Positions 62,827 to 64,000 of a DNA stretch of 64,000 nt are shown here, one piece after another. A model generated the notes under the pieces. The model was not told the origin of the DNA, searched no databases, and was given only the letters and a program-made list of their open reading frames with translations. A program made the translations under genes and the position numbers. The stretch is from Caldicellulosiruptor acetigenus (GTDB taxonomy: Bacteria; Bacillota; Thermoanaerobacteria; Caldicellulosiruptorales; Caldicellulosiruptoraceae), in contig NZ_CP113866.1 of assembly GCF_026914305.1 (NCBI RefSeq), positions 2,049,501 through 2,113,500 of the forward strand, in the 5' to 3' direction. Every line of letters starts with the position of its first letter. Position 1 is the stretch's first letter.

Positions 62827-64000
62827 TTATTTTTGAAGTTTTTCTTTTAAATACTGACAAATATTTACTATTTCTACTATTTCCTCTGAAGATGTCTTCA
62901 TATTTCTAACTTTGCAAACACCCTTTGCGATTTCGTCATCTCCAATGATTATAGAAAACTGACAGCCAATCTTGTCAGCATATTTCATCTGGGATTTTAA
63001 GCTTCTTCCCATCTCTTCAATTACGGTTGAAATTCCTTCAAACCTGAGCATCCTTGCAATCTCAAAAGCTTTCTTGAGGCTATTTTCTCCTACTGTTGCC
63101 ACAAACACTTCTGGTATCTGCGGTCTTGCGGGAAGAAGACCATTTTGCTCAAGCAGCATCAAAAGTCTTTCAACACCAATTGCCAAACCAATTCCTGGAA
63201 TAGAATTCCCACCTATCTGTTCGATTAAATTGTCGTACCTTCCACCGCCACAGATTGCAAGCTCTTTATCGGAAACAGGCGCCACAATCTCAAAAACTGT
63301 CTTTGTGTAGTAGTCCAAGCCGCGAACAATAAAAGGGTCAACCTTGTATAAAACCTTTGCTGAATCTAAATAAGTTTTCACACTTCCAAAATGGCTTTTA
63401 CAATCATCACAGAGATAATCTATTGGTTTTGGTGCATCTTTTGCAATCAGCTTGCAACCCTCTTCTTTGCAGTCCAAAATTCTCATAGGATTTTTGTCAA
63501 GCCTCTGGTGGCATGTATGGCAGAGCTTTTGAGAATTTGCCGAAAAATACTCTTTTAAATTTTTTACATACTCTTTTCTGCACACAGGACATCCTATGCT
63601 GTTAATATTCACAGTAATATTGTCAAGCCCAATGCTTGTAAAAAAATTGTAAGCAAGTGAAATTACCTCAGCATCTGTCACAGGCGAAAAAGAACCAAAA
63701 TTCTCAATTCCAAACTGGTGAAACTCTCTGAACCTACCACCTTGTGTGTTTTCATACCTGAAAGCTGAAATAATGTAGTAAAACCTCTGCGGCATCGGAC
63801 GTGACGCAAAACCATGCTCGATGAACAATCTTGCTGTGGATGCTGTCCCTTCTGGCCTTAAAGTGATGCTCCTTCCACCCTTGTCCAAAAAGGTATACAT
63901 CTCTTTTTGGACAATATCAGTGGTCTCGCCCACTCCTCTTTGGAAAAGTTCTGTGTACTCAAATGTAGGAAACCTAACTTCCTGATATCCATAAAGCTTG
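62827..64000 (-). CDS. hisS: Histidyl-tRNA synthetase (N terminus beyond window edge)
   Basis: The frame continues past the right edge (its last visible upstream residues are KLYGYQEVRFPTFEYTELF), so 391 C-terminal codons are visible. Class II motifs: YTFLDKGGRSITLRPEGTAS, QRFYYIISAFRYENTQGGRFREFHQFGIENFG, and the HisRS motifs LVRGLDYYTKTVFE-type IVRGLDYYTKTVFE and CGGGRYDNLIEQIGG. Cys pairs in SIGCPVCRKEY and CHTCHQRL form the zinc-like site seen in some homologues. Joined with aspS in one transcript. Confidence 0.95.
   Translation of the reverse strand, partial: KLYGYQEVRFPTFEYTELFQRGVGETTDIVQKEMYTFLDKGGRSITLRPEGTASTARLFIEHGFASRPMPQRFYYIISAFRYENTQGGRFREFHQFGIENFGSFSPVTDAEVISLAYNFFTSIGLDNITVNINSIGCPVCRKEYVKNLKEYFSANSQKLCHTCHQRLDKNPMRILDCKEEGCKLIAKDAPKPIDYLCDDCKSHFGSVKTYLDSAKVLYKVDPFIVRGLDYYTKTVFEIVAPVSDKELAICGGGRYDNLIEQIGGNSIPGIGLAIGVERLLMLLEQNGLLPARPQIPEVFVATVGENSLKKAFEIARMLRFEGISTVIEEMGRSLKSQMKYADKIGCQFSIIIGDDEIAKGVCKVRNMKTSSEEIVEIVNICQYLKEKLQK

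Noticed and set aside
1-64000. tRNA or rRNA genes, CRISPR arrays, insertion sequences, prophage or defence genes
   Set aside because: None could be supported; no direct-repeat arrays, transposase or integrase motifs were seen, and the excisionase-like HTH protein is not accompanied by phage genes.

Overview
The window is AT-rich, gene-dense DNA from an anaerobic thermophilic Firmicute. Family content points strongly to the genus Caldicellulosiruptor, probably close to C. saccharolyticus: an S-layer-anchored GH5-CBM28 cellulase of 755 residues, a CBM22-CBM22-GH10 xylanase, a secreted CBM41 type I pullulanase, a 438-residue xylose isomerase, LplABC/YesMN-type sugar importers and a SCIFF peptide system. 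This assignment rests on recalled family architecture, not on a search. No rRNA, tRNA, CRISPR array, insertion sequence or prophage was seen, and no stretch over 300 bases lacks a gene. Both ends cut a gene (mfd at the left, hisS at the right).

1-7400 (minus): a housekeeping run in transcription order murA, walJ, rpiB, upp, dCMP deaminase, glmU, prs, pth, mfd, with a terminator between prs and pth. 7.5-8.3 kb (+): a lone nitrilase-superfamily amidohydrolase. 8.3-16.2 kb (minus): a complete kdpFABCDE potassium-uptake operon, including a 28-residue KdpF, with sensor kinase and response regulator at its end. 16.4-20.7 kb: a PRC-barrel protein, ribonuclease J and secDF. 20.8-23.0 kb: a six-cysteine SCIFF peptide, its radical SAM maturase and a gamma-carbonic-anhydrase-like protein. 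23.1-26.0 kb: class II aldolase, a PHP hydrolase and a bifunctional phosphoglucose/phosphomannose isomerase.

26.1-32.7 kb (minus): a xylan/xylose unit made of an ABC importer (binding protein and two permeases), a ROK repressor and a GH10 xylanase. A 25-bp palindrome resembling the Bacillus xyl operator covers the predicted start of transcription of the importer (22/25) and, as a perfect palindrome, that of xylA at 47.8 kb. This links the two loci into one predicted XylR regulon. 33.0-34.4 kb (+): an unknown exported protein and an endonuclease III-family glycosylase. 34.5-38.0 kb: pullulanase behind a consensus promoter.

38.1-45.2 kb and 49.7-58.3 kb (minus): two LplABC-type oligosaccharide importers, each next to a YesM/YesN two-component system. 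In the second, a membrane-anchored sugar-binding protein gene overlaps the kinase gene, which overlaps the regulator gene, so binding protein, kinase and regulator look like one three-part sensor. None of the three importers has its own ATPase gene. 45.4-49.7 kb holds a small winged-helix protein, a divergent arginase-fold enzyme, xylA, and an excisionase-type HTH protein overlapping an MFS transporter. 58.5-60.8 kb is the GH5-CBM28-SLH enzyme with a cre-like site upstream. 61.0-64.0 kb is hisS-aspS.

Together the region supports degradation of xylan, beta-glucan and alpha-glucan outside the cell, import of the resulting oligosaccharides, and entry of xylose and hexose phosphates into central metabolism.
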